Shown here one piece after another: positions 6,408-7,106 of a stretch of 7,106 nucleotides of DNA (within the stretch, counting starts at the first letter, position 1; each line of letters begins with the position of its first letter). The translations under genes were made by a program, and so were the position numbers. The DNA is from Akkermansiaceae bacterium UBA985 (GTDB taxonomy: Bacteria > Verrucomicrobiota > Verrucomicrobiia > Verrucomicrobiales > Akkermansiaceae), in NCBI GenBank assembly GCA_002292185.1, contig DBBL01000011.1, positions 1-7,106 on the forward strand, in the 5' to 3' direction. The notes below the pieces were generated by a model. The model ran no database searches, was not told where the DNA came from, and worked only from the letters and a program-made list of their open reading frames with translations.

Positions 6408-7106
6408 ATGGATGCACTGATTAAGCACGTGGAACAAGCTAAGGAATTAAACTTGCGAGAGATTTATGCAGCAACTGAGATGCTGCTCAGCGAGAATGTT
6501 TCTGATGAGAAAAAAGTGGCTTTTCTCAGGGGTTTGACGGCTAAGGGTGAGACGGCTGCTGAGATTGCAGGATTTGTGGAGGCTTTCCTTGAGAGGGCTG
6601 TTGATCCAGGCGTTTCTGAAATGAATTTTAGTGGCCCTACCATCGATGTTTGTGGAACAGGTGGGGACAAGCTCAATCTTTTTAATGTGTCGACAACGAG
6701 CATGTTCGTTATTGCCGCTGGTGGTGCGGTGGTGGTCAAGCATGGTAATCGTGGAATCACGTCCAAAAGCGGAGGCGCCGATGTGCTGGAAGCATTGGGC
6801 GTTAAGATAGATGTGACTCCAGAGGTTTTTCGCAATTGTTTAGAAGCTGCCGGTGTTGGCTTTTTGTTCGCTCCCATTTACCATCCAGCCTTCAAGGCAG
6901 TTGTAGGCGTCAGGAAAATTTTGGCCCAAGAGGGAATAAGGACCATTTTCAACCTCATAGGTCCCTTATTGAATCCAGCCCGTCCAGAGTGCCAGTTGGT
7001 GGGGGTGTGTGATCCCGACATGGATTCTGTTTTTGCAGACATCCTTCAGCGCCTTGGGCGCGATAGCGCTTGGGTAGTTCATGGTAGCACGGCAGATGGT
7101 GGCCCT
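6408..7106 (+). CDS. trpD: Anthranilate phosphoribosyltransferase, N-terminal two-thirds (runs off right edge)
   Basis: The frame is open from the ATG at 6408 to the window end (233 codons of an expected 340 or so). The enzyme transfers phosphoribosyl from PRPP to anthranilate, the second step of tryptophan synthesis in the cytoplasm. The N-terminal helical domain (about 1-70, with FLRGLTAKGETAAEIAGF) precedes the PRPP site: CGTGGD at 82-87, NVST at 93-96, KHGNRG at 111-116, SKSGGADVLEALG at 119-131. The anthranilate side follows: FAPIYHPAF at 154-162 and RTIFNLIGPLLNPARP at 178-193. Two oddities: Gly167 replaces the usual Pro before VR, and three extra residues (about 173-175, AQE) lie between VRKIL and GIRT. 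Both may be lineage features. AGGA 10 nt upstream supports the start. It begins 12 nt after the acyltransferase stop, so it is probably cotranscribed. No other trp gene is visible. Confidence 0.96.
   Translation, partial: MDALIKHVEQAKELNLREIYAATEMLLSENVSDEKKVAFLRGLTAKGETAAEIAGFVEAFLERAVDPGVSEMNFSGPTIDVCGTGGDKLNLFNVSTTSMFVIAAGGAVVVKHGNRGITSKSGGADVLEALGVKIDVTPEVFRNCLEAAGVGFLFAPIYHPAFKAVVGVRKILAQEGIRTIFNLIGPLLNPARPECQLVGVCDPDMDSVFADILQRLGRDSAWVVHGSTADGGP

Overview
The window looks like ordinary bacterial chromosome carrying housekeeping genes in two divergent groups. Base composition looks close to balanced and I saw no sign of mobile DNA. The most likely source is a member of the Verrucomicrobiota or a neighbouring phylum. 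This is inference from protein flavour: a cyanobacterial-like glucose-6-phosphate isomerase, a long RecQ, and a TrpD with an extra 'AQE' in its PRPP/anthranilate region. Five of the six gene starts also lack a Shine-Dalgarno sequence. A database search could move this assignment.

The left group is on the minus strand and reads leftward: pgi (1409-2995), carA (109-1248), then the first 19 codons of purA (1-57), which runs off the left edge. pgi makes glucose-6-phosphate isomerase. carA makes the glutaminase subunit of carbamoyl-phosphate synthetase, serving pyrimidine and arginine synthesis. purA makes adenylosuccinate synthetase, serving AMP synthesis. carA and purA are 51 bp apart and could share a transcript. 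pgi and carA are separated by 160 bp.

The right group is on the plus strand: recQ (3155-5272), an acyltransferase-3 family membrane protein (5253-6395) whose frame overlaps recQ by 20 nt, and trpD (from 6408, cut by the right edge). The tight packing (20-nt overlap, then a 12-nt gap) suggests one transcript. It would link a DNA repair helicase, an integral membrane acyltransferase and a tryptophan biosynthesis enzyme that have no obvious functional connection.

The pgi/recQ gap (2996-3154) must hold the divergent promoters, but I could not pick convincing -35/-10 boxes. There is no RNA gene, CRISPR array, insertion sequence or attachment site that I can support. I did not find an undescribed system. 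The points most worth a second look are the extra winged-helix-like insert in RecQ, the C-terminal helical extension of the isomerase, the shortened Arg-His spacing in the acyltransferase, and the recQ-acyltransferase-trpD arrangement.
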